Of a DNA stretch of 64,000 nt, positions 33,605 to 42,106 are shown piece by piece. Below the pieces are notes generated by a model that saw only the letters and a list, made by a program, of their open reading frames with translations, ran no database searches and was not told the DNA's origin. The stretch's first letter is position 1, and each line of letters opens with the position of its first letter. The DNA is from Enteractinococcus helveticum (GTDB lineage Bacteria; Actinomycetota; Actinomycetes; Actinomycetales; Micrococcaceae), in assembly GCF_001657475.1 (NCBI RefSeq), contig NZ_LXEY01000019.1, positions 1 through 64,000 on the forward strand, in the 5' to 3' direction. The translations under genes were made by a program, and so were the position numbers.

Positions 33605-34045
33605 TCAGCGTGCTTCGTACGCGTCGATCTCATCCAGGAGTTTCCCATAGTTGCTGGTTGAATCGTGGCGTAGGGTCAGCCACAGGTCCACGAGCGCCTT
33701 GGCCGCAGTTGGCGTAATAACGTTTTGACCCATACACAAGATCTGGGCGTTATAGTTTTCGATTGAGCCACGGACCGTCACCAGATCGTGCGCCGTCGCG
33801 GCACGAATACCCGGGACCTTGCTCGCGGCAATTGCGGTTCCCACACCGGTCCCGCACACGAGTATCCCGCGATCGGCTTTCCCCTCGACGATGACTTGGG
33901 CCGCTTGGAAGGACACCTCCGGATAGGTAATGTCCTTGGTGGACAGGTCGATGACGGTACTCACCCGATCGTCGCCCTCGAGCTGGGATTTCAGTTCCTC
34001 TTTCAGCGCCGCACCGTTGGGCGGTGCTCCGATGATAAATCGCAT
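33605..34045 (-). CDS. RpiB/LacAB-family sugar phosphate isomerase
   Basis: A 146-residue protein with the Rossmann-like fold of ribose-5-phosphate isomerase B: the active-site ILVCGTGVGTAIAASK (Cys base and anion hole), then AATAHDLVTVRGSIENYNA containing the conserved Asn region, and the LCMGQNVI strand. Members interconvert aldo- and ketopentose or tetrose phosphates; which substrate is used here cannot be told. It ends before a zinc transporter-like gene on the same strand, whose promoter carries CTTGAC box 2, so both may be one operon; spacing is 57 bases. Confidence 0.75.
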   Translation of the reverse strand: MRFIIGAPPNGAALKEELKSQLEGDDRVSTVIDLSTKDITYPEVSFQAAQVIVEGKADRGILVCGTGVGTAIAASKVPGIRAATAHDLVTVRGSIENYNAQILCMGQNVITPTAAKALVDLWLTLRHDSTSNYGKLLDEIDAYEAR

Positions 34046-34102
34046 TGCTAGTCCTTTTCGATGGGATTGAGATGACGGTGTGATTATATCCGCGGCCTGG
34101 AC

Positions 34103-34858
34103 TCACATCAGCATCATGAGAATGACGAACAGTAGGAAGCCTGCAGCAGCCATGGCGATCGTGCCGGTGCTTTCTTTGATCTCGTAGGCCTCGACGAGCA
34201 ATTCGGCGACCGCGGTGAAGAGTAGTGCTGCCGCACCGAAGGCGAGGCCTGCGACGAGCCACGGGGCAGAGACACCAGAGAAGACCAGCGCACCGAGGAC
34301 AGCACCGATCGGCATCATGACGGAAACCAAGGCACCGACACCGATCGCTTTGCCAACGGAGCCACCACCTGCTCGCGTCGAGCCGGCAGTCGAGGCGGCA
34401 ACGAAGAGGAGCTCAATCGACAGTGCAATCGCGATCAGCAGGGCGGCACCTCCGCCAGCCGCCAACGCGACGCCGATGATCGCGCCGTCAATCAGCACGA
34501 CGACAGCAAGTGAGGTGATGAGGCGAACGTTGACGCCGGTCTGGACATGTCCATCGCCTGGACCGTGGTCGTGCTCGCCATGACTAGGGTCCCAGCCGGG
34601 GGAGTGACTGTGACCGAAGCGGTTCAGCAGTGCGCGCAGCGTGAGCATGAACGCGGTACCGACAACAAAGCCAATGATCAGGGACAAGTTATTACCCATT
34701 GCCAGCGCTTCGGGTAACAGGTCGAGGGTCGCCGCAGCGATGATGAGACCCGCCGCGAAGTGTTGTACATAGCTGGTGAGTGTGGACGTCTGGCTACGGG
34801 TGGCAAGAGCCGCGATGACGGCGCCGATAACACCGGCTACCAGACCAATCGTGCCCAT
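34103..34858 (-). CDS. ZIP-family metal transporter (ZupT-like)
   Basis: A 251-residue protein with about eight helices. Helix with HFAAGLIIAAATLDLLPEAL has the His and Glu expected of ZIP sites; another has VVLIDGAIIGVALA and SIELLFV, with Asp and Glu in place of some His. A His/Asp loop (SHGEHDHGPGDGH) lies in the cytoplasm. ZIP proteins move Zn, Fe or Mn inward. The ATG at 34858 has a poor ribosome site; a well-placed AAAGGA-ATG at 34886 is out of frame by one base, so one indel may have altered the N terminus (MELFGMAPG). CTTGAC box 2 lies about 115 bases upstream. Confidence 0.75.
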   Translation of the reverse strand: MGTIGLVAGVIGAVIAALATRSQTSTLTSYVQHFAAGLIIAAATLDLLPEALAMGNNLSLIIGFVVGTAFMLTLRALLNRFGHSHSPGWDPSHGEHDHGPGDGHVQTGVNVRLITSLAVVVLIDGAIIGVALAAGGGAALLIAIALSIELLFVAASTAGSTRAGGGSVGKAIGVGALVSVMMPIGAVLGALVFSGVSAPWLVAGLAFGAAALLFTAVAELLVEAYEIKESTGTIAMAAAGFLLFVILMMLM

Positions 34859-34971
34859 ACCCAGGGGCCATTCCGAACAGTTCCATGTCGATCCTTTCGC
34901 AAGTCACGAGGGGGTCGGACAGGTCGGTCCGACCCCATAGTTGCAACCTACCAACCATCTGTATCGCTGTC

Positions 34972-34987
34972 CTTGACGTGGATCAAG
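34972..34987 (-). promoter_or_regulatory. CRP/FNR-like box 2
   Basis: CTTGACGTGGATCAAG, on the minus strand CTTGATCCACGTCAAGG, followed by GACAGCG and a TAGGTT -10 candidate. Same GTCAAGGACAG extension as box 1. It stands upstream of the ZIP and isomerase genes. Confidence 0.55.
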
Positions 34988-35056
34988 TCATGGCTAGTCA
35001 GCCGCGAGATAGGAAAGTCAGATCGCAGCGAAAGGCATCCGGGACCGTTAAGCCGC

Positions 35057-35091
35057 AGATGGTCGCTGATCTGTAAGATCAGCGACCATCT
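35057..35091. terminator. Bidirectional hairpin, family member 2
   Basis: AGATGGTCGCTGATCT and AGATCAGCGACCATCT are exact 16-base inverted repeats with a 3-base loop. Core identical to the hairpins at 33158 and 54838. It lies between the ZIP promoter and the recombination module. Confidence 0.7.
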
Positions 35092-35269
35092 CATGGGAAG
35101 GGGTGGGTTTAGAAGAAGCCCTGCGGTTCTTGCATATTCGTTTGGCGGTTGAAGGTTGTGCCGAGTAAGTAGCGGGGAATTCATTGTCGCTACTGTTGTT
35201 TACACTCCGAGGCCTCCGCCGAGGCGGAAGAACGCGCGCCAGTGCGGAGAGGACTGGCGGCATTGAGGC

Positions 35270-37258
35270 CTAATCAGGTCCTGTCGTCAGTCGGACACGG
35301 GGGTAGTCGGTCCAGTCGTGGGCGCTGTGGGTACTCCAGCGTTCCGCGGCGGCGATGGAAATTCCCAAGAGGTCGGCCAAGACCGAGGGTGGTAGGTCTC
35401 GGGCGAGGTTCAGGAGTGCGACATTTTTTGCCGCGCGTATGTTGATGCCTCTTTTCGTGAGCGGGAGACGCAACGCGGCGGTGGTGAGATGGCGACCGGG
35501 GCGGTCGCCCTTGAAGATCCATGTGTTGTCGTCGTGGAATCCGGTGGGTGCGACGTCCAAGAGCTGGCGCAGTAGCGATCCAACTGCGTCGGGAAGCTTG
35601 ATCGGTTCGGTGCCAAGCGATAGGTAGGTAGAGTCCCCGTCGAAGGTGACAGCTTCGCACCGAAGCGAGACAACGCGGGTCAGGGCTGTCCCATAGATGA
35701 TCGCAAGAAGCCCTGCCACACGCGCGCTCAACCCGATGTCCTCGGCAGCCAGGAGTTCTTTTACCCAAGCCCAGCGTTGATCGTTGGTCGCAGCCGAAGC
35801 TGTTGAATCTGCCAAATCGCTTTGCAGGTACTCGCTGTGTAAATGTGTCATGCCGCGGGTTCGTGCCCAGCGAATGAAGGGCGTGAGCTGTTTGCCAGTC
35901 CGTCCGTGACGGGCCACGTAATCGTCGAAGATACGCTGGGGGATAGTTCCGAGATCTAGATTGAGGTCATCGAGTGTTCCGAGGAAGTCGCACACCGCAA
36001 TGAGATGGGCTTTGGAACCCCTGTGGCGAAGACTTTCATCCTTGGTGCTGAGGTGCGCGACCTCAGTAAAGCGTGGGTTGACGATCCATGCCGCATATTG
36101 TTTGAGCAGTGATCTGTTGGCGGGATTTGGTAGGGTCGCGAAGTATTCTTCTTGCCATACTTCGAGCCGAATCCGATCGAAGTTTTCGGTGGGGACGACA
36201 CCGGATTCCATGAGCAGGGCGGCAAGGTATCCGGTGGCACCCCCGGCAGGGTGTTTGGCTACCGCACGCAAGCAAATAGGTGTGCGGTGCGTGGCCATGT
36301 CATGGACGAGGCGCGCCATTGGGCTGCGTCGTATCCAACTGATGACTGCATCGGCGTTGTTCTCGTCGCGCAGTAGGTACCGTTCAAGGGCCAGCAGCCG
36401 CGGATGGGGAGTGCTGTGGTCGTCGGAGATCAAGATTCGAAGAAGCCGCGGAGCAAGGCAAATGCTGCAGTAGTTTCCTTGGAGTGGTCGTTGGTCGTTG
36501 CTACAGCCGGCACATGTGCCCTGATCGTATTGGTTCGCACAACGAGGGCAGATGGGACCCTCGTCGCGCAGATAGGGAGTGATACGGTATTGGCGGCAGC
36601 GGGGGCAGATACGTGGTTTTGTGCGAAGTGACTGGTGGCATGTTTTGCACAAGGGTTTGCCATCGTTTCGCGCGGCAGCGGGGCGGACGTCTCCGCAGTG
36701 GGCGCAGGTCACTGGCGGTGAGGAGTAGCATTTCTTACACACTGGGCGGTTGCCCTTTCGCCCGACGATCGTGCCGAGATCCCCGCAGCCAGCGCAGGTT
36801 TCATGGCTCCGGGAATCTTGCATCCAGCACCTCACACAGTAGGGCGCGCCGTCGATGATTCGGTAGCCGCTCTTGCGAACTTCACCACAGACCGTGCAAT
36901 CAGGGGTGGTCGCGCGTCGATTGCACCTTGCGCATCGCTTTCCGCCGTTGCCGTCCTTGTGGGGAAGGTTCTGGGTCCGTCCGCAGGTGGCACAGCACGG
37001 CAGCTGGATCTCCGCAAAACCTTTTGCACGGAGCTCTTTCATCAAGCGGTACGCGGTCGGCGATGCGTCCGAGCGGCCCGATGTCAGCAGATCAGGTTTT
37101 GCAGCCAATTCACGTGCCAATTGGCCGCGTGCTTGCCGTCCACCAGCGCTGGTTGCTGCCGAAAGGATGATGGAATCGGGGAGCTCTGGCAGCTCCATTT
37201 CGCAAGCACGAACAATGTCAGCCAAGACGTTGCTGGGATCCTGGGCCCGCGGACTCAT
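35270..37258 (-). CDS. Zinc-ribbon protein with degenerate tyrosine-recombinase domain
   Basis: A 662-residue protein. Residues about 95-275 hold some fourteen CxxC pairs (such as CATCG, CARCN, CTVCG, CAGCG, CKKCY, CAHCG, CPRCR) in repeats of about 25-30, consistent with a row of zinc ribbons. The C-terminal about 220 residues have the outline of a tyrosine-recombinase catalytic domain: YGTALTRVVSLRCEAV keeps an Arg like box I, but NIRAAKNVALLNLARDL replaces the LRH box, GIS replaces GHS, and the nucleophile Tyr position is Trp (AERWSTHS). It is thus probably inactive as a recombinase and could be a DNA-binding or directionality partner. ATG overlaps the stop of the XRE gene. Confidence 0.6.
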   Translation of the reverse strand: MSPRAQDPSNVLADIVRACEMELPELPDSIILSAATSAGGRQARGQLARELAAKPDLLTSGRSDASPTAYRLMKELRAKGFAEIQLPCCATCGRTQNLPHKDGNGGKRCARCNRRATTPDCTVCGEVRKSGYRIIDGAPYCVRCWMQDSRSHETCAGCGDLGTIVGRKGNRPVCKKCYSSPPVTCAHCGDVRPAAARNDGKPLCKTCHQSLRTKPRICPRCRQYRITPYLRDEGPICPRCANQYDQGTCAGCSNDQRPLQGNYCSICLAPRLLRILISDDHSTPHPRLLALERYLLRDENNADAVISWIRRSPMARLVHDMATHRTPICLRAVAKHPAGGATGYLAALLMESGVVPTENFDRIRLEVWQEEYFATLPNPANRSLLKQYAAWIVNPRFTEVAHLSTKDESLRHRGSKAHLIAVCDFLGTLDDLNLDLGTIPQRIFDDYVARHGRTGKQLTPFIRWARTRGMTHLHSEYLQSDLADSTASAATNDQRWAWVKELLAAEDIGLSARVAGLLAIIYGTALTRVVSLRCEAVTFDGDSTYLSLGTEPIKLPDAVGSLLRQLLDVAPTGFHDDNTWIFKGDRPGRHLTTAALRLPLTKRGINIRAAKNVALLNLARDLPPSVLADLLGISIAAAERWSTHSAHDWTDYPRVRLTTGPD

Positions 37259-37599
37259 TGGTTCTGGGGGCCTTGTTGTGGGCGATGGATCCTGGCGGGT
37301 ATCGGTCGTAAGTTGCCGATGGAACCACGAGACGGCTCGACGGCGTTCACGACAGCCGCCTCTTCTACGACTCGAACCTCAATCAGATCCGAGACCGTGC
37401 AATGCAGCGCGGCACACACAGCCCCGATGAAGTGCAAGTTGGCCCGCTCGGGTGTCTGGGTGACCAGCCGGTACACCTGTTCCCGGGAGAGGCTGACGCC
37501 GAACTCCTCAAGCAGAGGAATCAGTTCGGTGGTTTTAAACAGGCCCTGATCAGCCATCAGCTGGCGCAGGTTCCACACGGTCTCAACACGCTTGTTCAC
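37255..37599 (-). CDS. XRE-like small DNA-binding protein of the recombination module
   Basis: A 114-residue protein. The region TTELIPLLEEFGVSLSREQV with YRLVTQTPERANLHFIGAVC reads as a Cro/XRE-type helix bundle, with a following CAALHCTVSDLIEV typical of the last XRE helix. It overlaps the int stop by four bases (37596-37599) and the large zinc-ribbon gene by four bases, so all three are cotranslated. It may regulate or steer recombination, like TnpC of Tn554 in position only; no sequence relation to TnpC is claimed. Confidence 0.7.
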   Translation of the reverse strand: MNKRVETVWNLRQLMADQGLFKTTELIPLLEEFGVSLSREQVYRLVTQTPERANLHFIGAVCAALHCTVSDLIEVRVVEEAAVVNAVEPSRGSIGNLRPIPARIHRPQQGPQNQ

Positions 37600-38705
37600 G
37601 GTGCCTCCAGGGTATTGAAACGGCTCAGGGCGTCGGCCAGGATTCGGTTTTTATAGTCGCCGCTGACGGACGTATAGATTGCCGTCGTTGAGGAATGCTG
37701 GTGTCCAACCTGTTCCTGGACGAATCGGTCGGCATAGCCGTATTCGATCAAGTGTGTGACGTAGGAATGACGAAGGCAATGCAATGTCAGGGCGGAGTCG
37801 AGGCCGGCTTCGCGCCGCAGGGCCGTAAATCGGCGGTCAATATATTCCAGGGAGACCCGTGTCTTGCGTTCGGTGGGCCACAATGCAGGAAGTTCTCCCG
37901 GCCCAAACAGGGCCCGACCTTCGTCAACCCACTGCTCCATACCAGCTATCCACCATGAAAGTTCCGGGACCAGCAAAACGGTCCGACGCTTCGGCACACT
38001 TCCCTTGCTCGATTTCCCCCAGCGAACGTGCATAGCAGCGTAGCGTCCCCATTGAGGAACGCGTGCGTTGGCATGCAGGTCGTGGATGTCCAGCCCGCGC
38101 AGTTCGGCCCGTCGCAGGCCAAAAGCGTAGGCGGTCTTGAACATTTGGGCGTCTCGAAGTGCTGCCAACGCGCCCTTGCGGCCATCCCGAATGGCCTTTT
38201 CGACGCGGGAGTCGGCGTAGTGGAACAATGTCTCGATCTCGTCGAAGGTCAGGGCCCGTCGGGCCGGGCGACCTTCGTAGTCTGCGACGTGTTTTGTGGT
38301 GTTCCACGGCAAACAGATCTGCGAGGGTGTTTCTCCGAATTGGGCTTGGCAGATTTCAACCCAATCGTAGTCGGGGCTAATCAGATAGTTACAGAAGACC
38401 TGCAAGATCCCTTGTCGTTGCCTGATCGTGGAGATCGCGAGACGTTTTGAACGCATGTGGCTTGTGTATTCGTCGAGATCTGACGCTTGCCACTGCCACG
38501 GGTAGGACCCTGCATACTCCCCGAAGTGCCTGACCACAGCTGTGCGGCTTTTGACGGTGGCTTCAGCAAGACTACGGCTTCGTTGTTGTTGTTCCCAGGA
38601 ACCGAGCATCGATTCGTAGACCGCTTCGTCAGGGCGAAGGGCCGCGGTTCCGGAATCGAGCGATAGCACTTGCCGGAGGGTGCTGACGTCCAAAAAATGT
38701 TGCAT
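37596..38705 (-). CDS. Tyrosine recombinase (integrase), full catalytic set
   Basis: A 369-residue integrase: N-terminal SAM-like arm domain (YESMLGSWEQQQRSRSLAEA) then catalytic domain with Arg I in FGLRRAELRGLD, a beta-hairpin Lys in RWGKSSKGSVPKRRTV, HxLRH as LHCLRHSYVTHL, His in VGHQHSSTTAI and the Tyr nucleophile immediately after (IYTSV). It therefore looks active. It is the first gene of a three-gene operon and its start lies within a perfect 10-base inverted repeat. It is about 150 bases from the junction with umuC B, as expected for an integrase next to its attachment site. Confidence 0.85.
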   Translation of the reverse strand: MQHFLDVSTLRQVLSLDSGTAALRPDEAVYESMLGSWEQQQRSRSLAEATVKSRTAVVRHFGEYAGSYPWQWQASDLDEYTSHMRSKRLAISTIRQRQGILQVFCNYLISPDYDWVEICQAQFGETPSQICLPWNTTKHVADYEGRPARRALTFDEIETLFHYADSRVEKAIRDGRKGALAALRDAQMFKTAYAFGLRRAELRGLDIHDLHANARVPQWGRYAAMHVRWGKSSKGSVPKRRTVLLVPELSWWIAGMEQWVDEGRALFGPGELPALWPTERKTRVSLEYIDRRFTALRREAGLDSALTLHCLRHSYVTHLIEYGYADRFVQEQVGHQHSSTTAIYTSVSGDYKNRILADALSRFNTLEAP

Positions 38706-38734
38706 CTAATCACTGACTGTATGGTTAGATGCAA
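38700..38734. promoter_or_regulatory. Inverted repeat over the integrase start
   Basis: TTGCATCTAA (38700-38709) and TTAGATGCAA (38725-38734) are exact inverted repeats 15 bases apart. The ATG of int (38705) is inside the left arm. A repressor bound here would block expression; the XRE-like gene product is a natural candidate. Confidence 0.6.
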
Positions 38735-38861
38735 CAACTGTCAATGGTCAATCCGACTTCGCATTAGCTAGGCTAAAGTCGCGGACATTCCTCATCGCTG
38801 GCCGACGCTATTGACCACCAACACATACGTATCCAGTTGCATTTGATACAACAGTCCATGG

Positions 38862-39710
38862 TTGAGGACCCTGGCGAAACTGGCCAATCAAGCCGCAAAG
38901 AAGGTTCCGCAGTTGGCTGGCGTGTGCGTGTGGGATCGCGTGCCTGAAACCACCCGGGAAGATTTGCTGGGACAGTTGCCGGTGGGTGAAGTGTGGGGGA
39001 TTGGCCGACGCATGGTCAAACGGCTCAACGGCTTGGGTATCGTGACGATTAAGGACTTCCGGGATGCCGATGAGTTCCGCATCCGCGAGAAGTTTTCCAT
39101 TGTGCAGATGCGCACGCTGCTCGAGTTGCGCGGGACCCCGTGTATTCCGATGCAACAAGAACGCGAGACGAAAGATCAGTTGTTGTTTTCGCGTAGCTTC
39201 TCGGAGCCTATTACTGACCGTGAAAAGATGGAACAGGTGCTGGCCATATACGCGCAACGTGCGGCCACCCGGTTGCATAAGCAGCAGACCGAGGCAAAAG
39301 TGGTCACCGCCTGGGCGATGACCAGCTACTTCAATGAAGAACAATCCCATCAGCCATCGGCGACCGTCTCGCTGAGCGCACACACTGCCGACCCGGTCGT
39401 GTTGACGAAGGCGGCGAAGGCTTTGCTGACCAAGATTTCACCGGGGATCCGCTATGCCAAAGCGGGCATTACTGTCACCGAATTGCGGCCGGCCGGTGCC
39501 CAACAGATGCTTGACGAATTCGCTTCGGACCAGGAAACCAAGCAGCTCGGGGCCCTCCTCGAACAGGTCCGTAGTGAACATGGTAGCGGTGCTATCGGCC
39601 TGGGTCGAGCGGGTCTGCGCGACGGGCCGTCCTGGCAGATGCGCCGCGAGATGATGTCGCCGCGCTACACTACCCATTGGGGCGAATTGCTCACGGTATA
39701 TGCCAAATAA
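38862..39710 (+). pseudogene. umuC: UmuC-type polymerase, 3' part (copy B)
   Basis: From TTG 38862 the frame runs RTLAKLANQAAKKVPQLAGV and on through thumb (EVWGIGRRMVKRLNGLGI) and little-finger domain (SIVQMRTLLELRG, RSFSEPI, TEAKVVTAWAMTSYF) to the family end (MRREMMSPRYTTHW) and TAA 39708-39710. It begins precisely at the residue where umuC A is broken (…AKT | R/K-T-L-A-K). There is no palm domain before it; the bases just upstream belong to the integrase module. So this is the right-hand part of a umuC split by the element. The left-hand part may be 3868-4317 or lie outside the window. Confidence 0.85.
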
Positions 39711-39774
39711 GCGCACCTTGAGAGCAGGCAGACCAGTATTATTCAAAACCATGTCATTGCGCGAAAGAAGACCT

Positions 39775-40056
39775 ATGTCAGACGAAGCTCAGCACTCTCC
39801 CAGGATGCAGGGCGCATGGAAAATCTTGCTGTTACTTGCCGTGCCGTTAATGTTTATGGGCTGGCTCACGATTGATCTTACGCGAGGAGCCCTGGAAGCT
39901 ACCGGGTGGGCGGCAGGTCGAGCATGGCTGAGCGCGGTAGTGACGGCTGGGCTGACTGTTTTCTTTGGGTGGCTCATGGTCGGTTTCGGATTGCCTTGGT
40001 TCCGGTATCTTCGGCGCAAACACGCAGCGCGGTCTGATCAGAAGTCACTGCGTTGA
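39775..40056 (+). CDS. Small two-helix membrane protein after umuC B
   Basis: A 93-residue protein from ATG 39775, nine bases after GAAAGAAG. Helices at about residues 17-35 (ILLLLAVPLMFMGWLTID) and 52-78 (LSAVVTAGLTVFFGWLMVGFG); short basic tail (YLRRKHAARSDQ). The frame is open upstream, overlapping the end of umuC, but no ribosome site lies there. No family. It occupies the same place as the 67-residue membrane protein behind umuC A, though sequence similarity between them is low. Confidence 0.5.
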   Translation: MSDEAQHSPRMQGAWKILLLLAVPLMFMGWLTIDLTRGALEATGWAAGRAWLSAVVTAGLTVFFGWLMVGFGLPWFRYLRRKHAARSDQKSLR

Positions 40057-40263
40057 TTCGGTAGGACCATAGGCTTTTGGACTTAGTCGTCAACGGTTTT
40101 GCAATAATGGTGGAAACATCGCGCTCAGTTCTGTCTTCGTGAACCAAGGTTGCCAGCCGTGACGAGCCAATCGCCTGGTCGGTTGCAACCCAGCTAAGGG
40201 GACCGTCCTTGAGGATATAGGCGTCCCAGCTTTCGGCTCGCAAGGTGCGTCAAGGCGACAAAG

Positions 40264-40304
40264 AGCGGTGGCGCGGCAGCCTGTGGGGCTGTAGCGCCAC
40301 CGCT
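40264..40304. terminator. Hairpin after the hydrolase gene
   Basis: AGCGGTGGCGC and GCGCCACCGCT form an exact 11-base stem with an internal GGCAGCC/GGGCTG second stem, at the 3' end of the minus-strand gene at 40327. Confidence 0.65.
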
Positions 40305-40326
40305 GCTGGTGTACGGGACCGCGGAG

Positions 40327-40959
40327 TTAGTTTTGCGATTTCTTACCCTGAACGGCGGATTCGACGAGGTTGCTCATCGGTGTCTCAGCGCCATCCTTGA
40401 TTGCGGTCATCCACGCATCGGTGGTGGTGACGGCGGCGAAGTTGGAGTGCAGAATCGTCATGAGCGTTTCGTGCACTTGCTGAGCTGGCACTTGGCCCAT
40501 CTCGTTGGTGATGTGAATCGCGCCGGTAGCATCAGACAGTACTTCGGCCTTCACGCCGTGCGGCTCAGCCCCCTCTGCAGTGCCCAGCACACAGTTGTTG
40601 GTCATGTGGCCGGTGAGCGTGATCGTGTCGATGTTATTCTCGCGCACCCAGTCAGCAAAATCGGTGCCATCAAAAACGCTGGCGTACTGCTTATTGATGT
40701 GCTTGGTTTCCGGGGTGACTTTCGCTTCGATGTCCGGGTGCAGTTCCCAGCCCTTCGTGCCGCGCGCAAAGATCGGCGCTTCGGCAGGCATATCATGTTG
40801 GACAATGACGACGGGAATATTGGCCTGTTCGGCGGCGTCAATGGCAGCAAGAATATTGGCTAGCGACTTATCGCGGGGCGGATACTGGATTTCCATGGGG
40901 CCGTCGAAGTATTCATTTTGGACGTCGATAACAACAAGTGCACGGTTTGGTGCGGACAT
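40327..40959 (-). CDS. Isochorismatase-like cysteine hydrolase
   Basis: A 210-residue alpha/beta hydrolase with the catalytic triad seen in place: Asp in LVVIDVQNEY (residue 12), Lys in HINKQYASVF, Cys in GHMTNNCVLGT with the cis-peptide before it. The family includes nicotinamidases, isochorismatases and N-carbamoyl hydrolases; the substrate cannot be told. ATG 40959 has GAAGGAGGACA upstream. It is divergent from a GlxA-like regulator with a 121-base shared region, an arrangement in which the regulator usually controls the hydrolase. Confidence 0.8.
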   Translation of the reverse strand: MSAPNRALVVIDVQNEYFDGPMEIQYPPRDKSLANILAAIDAAEQANIPVVIVQHDMPAEAPIFARGTKGWELHPDIEAKVTPETKHINKQYASVFDGTDFADWVRENNIDTITLTGHMTNNCVLGTAEGAEPHGVKAEVLSDATGAIHITNEMGQVPAQQVHETLMTILHSNFAAVTTTDAWMTAIKDGAETPMSNLVESAVQGKKSQN

Positions 40960-41080
40960 GAATGTCCTCCTTCAATTGAGTTCAAAGCGATGGCTTTGGC
41001 GTACACCTTTGACTCTGCCCCACCTCGCCGTGCTACCGTGAGTGGCATAAAAGACTACTTTCGATGAATTTAGGACAACC

Positions 41081-42106
41081 GTGCGTATTACGATCCATGC
41101 GTTCGATGGAATGACCATGTTCCATCTCTCCACGCCATTGGCTGTCTTTGGCGAAGTGACTCGATCCGGGTTGGCAGAATGGGAAACCACGGTCTTTAGT
41201 GACGACGGCGAGCCCATCCACACCGCCGAAGGACTACAGGTCGCCGAGATTCGTGGCCCCGAGGCGGCTGACGACGCTGACTTGCTGGTCTTTCCCTCCT
41301 GGCCGATCGATCTGCCACCCGCTGAGCAACCACTTATCGATATGGTTCGAGCAACGCAGCAGCGCGGTGCCACCGTTGCAGGGCTGTGCCTGGGAACATT
41401 TCCGGTGGCACATAGTGGACTCTTGGATGGCCGGACTGCAGTGACGCACTGGCTCCAGGCTGAAGCGCTGATGCATCAGGCGCCTAACGTCGACGTCCGG
41501 CCAGGAGCACTCTATATTGATCATGGAGACGTGCTGACCTCGGCCGGCACCGCATCGGCCTTAGACGCTTGTCTCCATCTGGTGCGCAGCAGGCTTGGGG
41601 CTGAGGCTGCCACTGCGGTTGCTCGACGTCTGGTCATCGCGCCGCACCGAGACGGCGGACAGGCACAGTACATTCAGCGCCCGGTCGTCGACGAAGCGGA
41701 CGCCCAGGGACCCATCGGTGAGGTCATGGACTGGGCGTTACACCATCTGGACCAGCCGCTCACCATTGAAACATTGGCCGAACAGGTGCAGATGAGCCCG
41801 CGCAATTTCTCTCGCCGCTTCCGCGAGTACACGGGTGTGAGCCCCGCGAAGTGGGTGCTTGCCCGTCGCCTGGACGAATCTCGCCGCCTGCTCGAAACCA
41901 CCGAGCTGCCCATCAGTGAAGTTGCTACGGCCTGTGGATTTTCCAGCCCGGTGACGTTCCGACAAAACTTTGTCACCGCATACGACACCACTCCCACGGC
42001 CTACCGCCAGCACTTCAGCGACGTCGAATGTACTCGCCTGCCGGAACCGCCCGAGAAGAGAGATACAGGTCTCCTGGGCGGTAGCGTTGCTGTATCGTTT
42101 CGCTAA
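41081..42106 (+). CDS. GlxA-type transcription regulator (DJ-1/PfpI + AraC)
   Basis: A 341-residue protein. Residues 1-170 are a DJ-1/PfpI domain with the elbow Cys in GLCLGTFPVAH. Residues about 215-315 are an AraC DNA-binding domain with two helix-turn-helices: IETLAEQVQMSPRNFSRRF and ISEVATACGFSSPVTFRQNF. GTG 41081 follows GGACAACC. It probably senses a small metabolite through the first domain and regulates the divergent isochorismatase-like gene. Its last 92 bases overlap the 3' end of the tautomerase gene on the other strand. Confidence 0.85.
   Translation: MRITIHAFDGMTMFHLSTPLAVFGEVTRSGLAEWETTVFSDDGEPIHTAEGLQVAEIRGPEAADDADLLVFPSWPIDLPPAEQPLIDMVRATQQRGATVAGLCLGTFPVAHSGLLDGRTAVTHWLQAEALMHQAPNVDVRPGALYIDHGDVLTSAGTASALDACLHLVRSRLGAEAATAVARRLVIAPHRDGGQAQYIQRPVVDEADAQGPIGEVMDWALHHLDQPLTIETLAEQVQMSPRNFSRRFREYTGVSPAKWVLARRLDESRRLLETTELPISEVATACGFSSPVTFRQNFVTAYDTTPTAYRQHFSDVECTRLPEPPEKRDTGLLGGSVAVSFR

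Larger units (their letters stand above)
4318..38858. mobile_element. Putative Tn554-like integrative island in umuC
   Basis: The right boundary is well supported: the umuC 3' part starts at AGGACCCTG (38864) directly after the module int-XRE-zinc-ribbon, whose integrase reads away from it. The left boundary at 4318 is inferred because umuC A is cut at the same codon. If true, the island is about 34.5 kb and carries the metal and redox genes. A complication is the additional umuC 3' part at 4449-5277 inside the left end; it may be from an earlier integration, or umuC A and B may be separate genes hit at the same site. Boundaries are therefore provisional. Confidence 0.45.
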
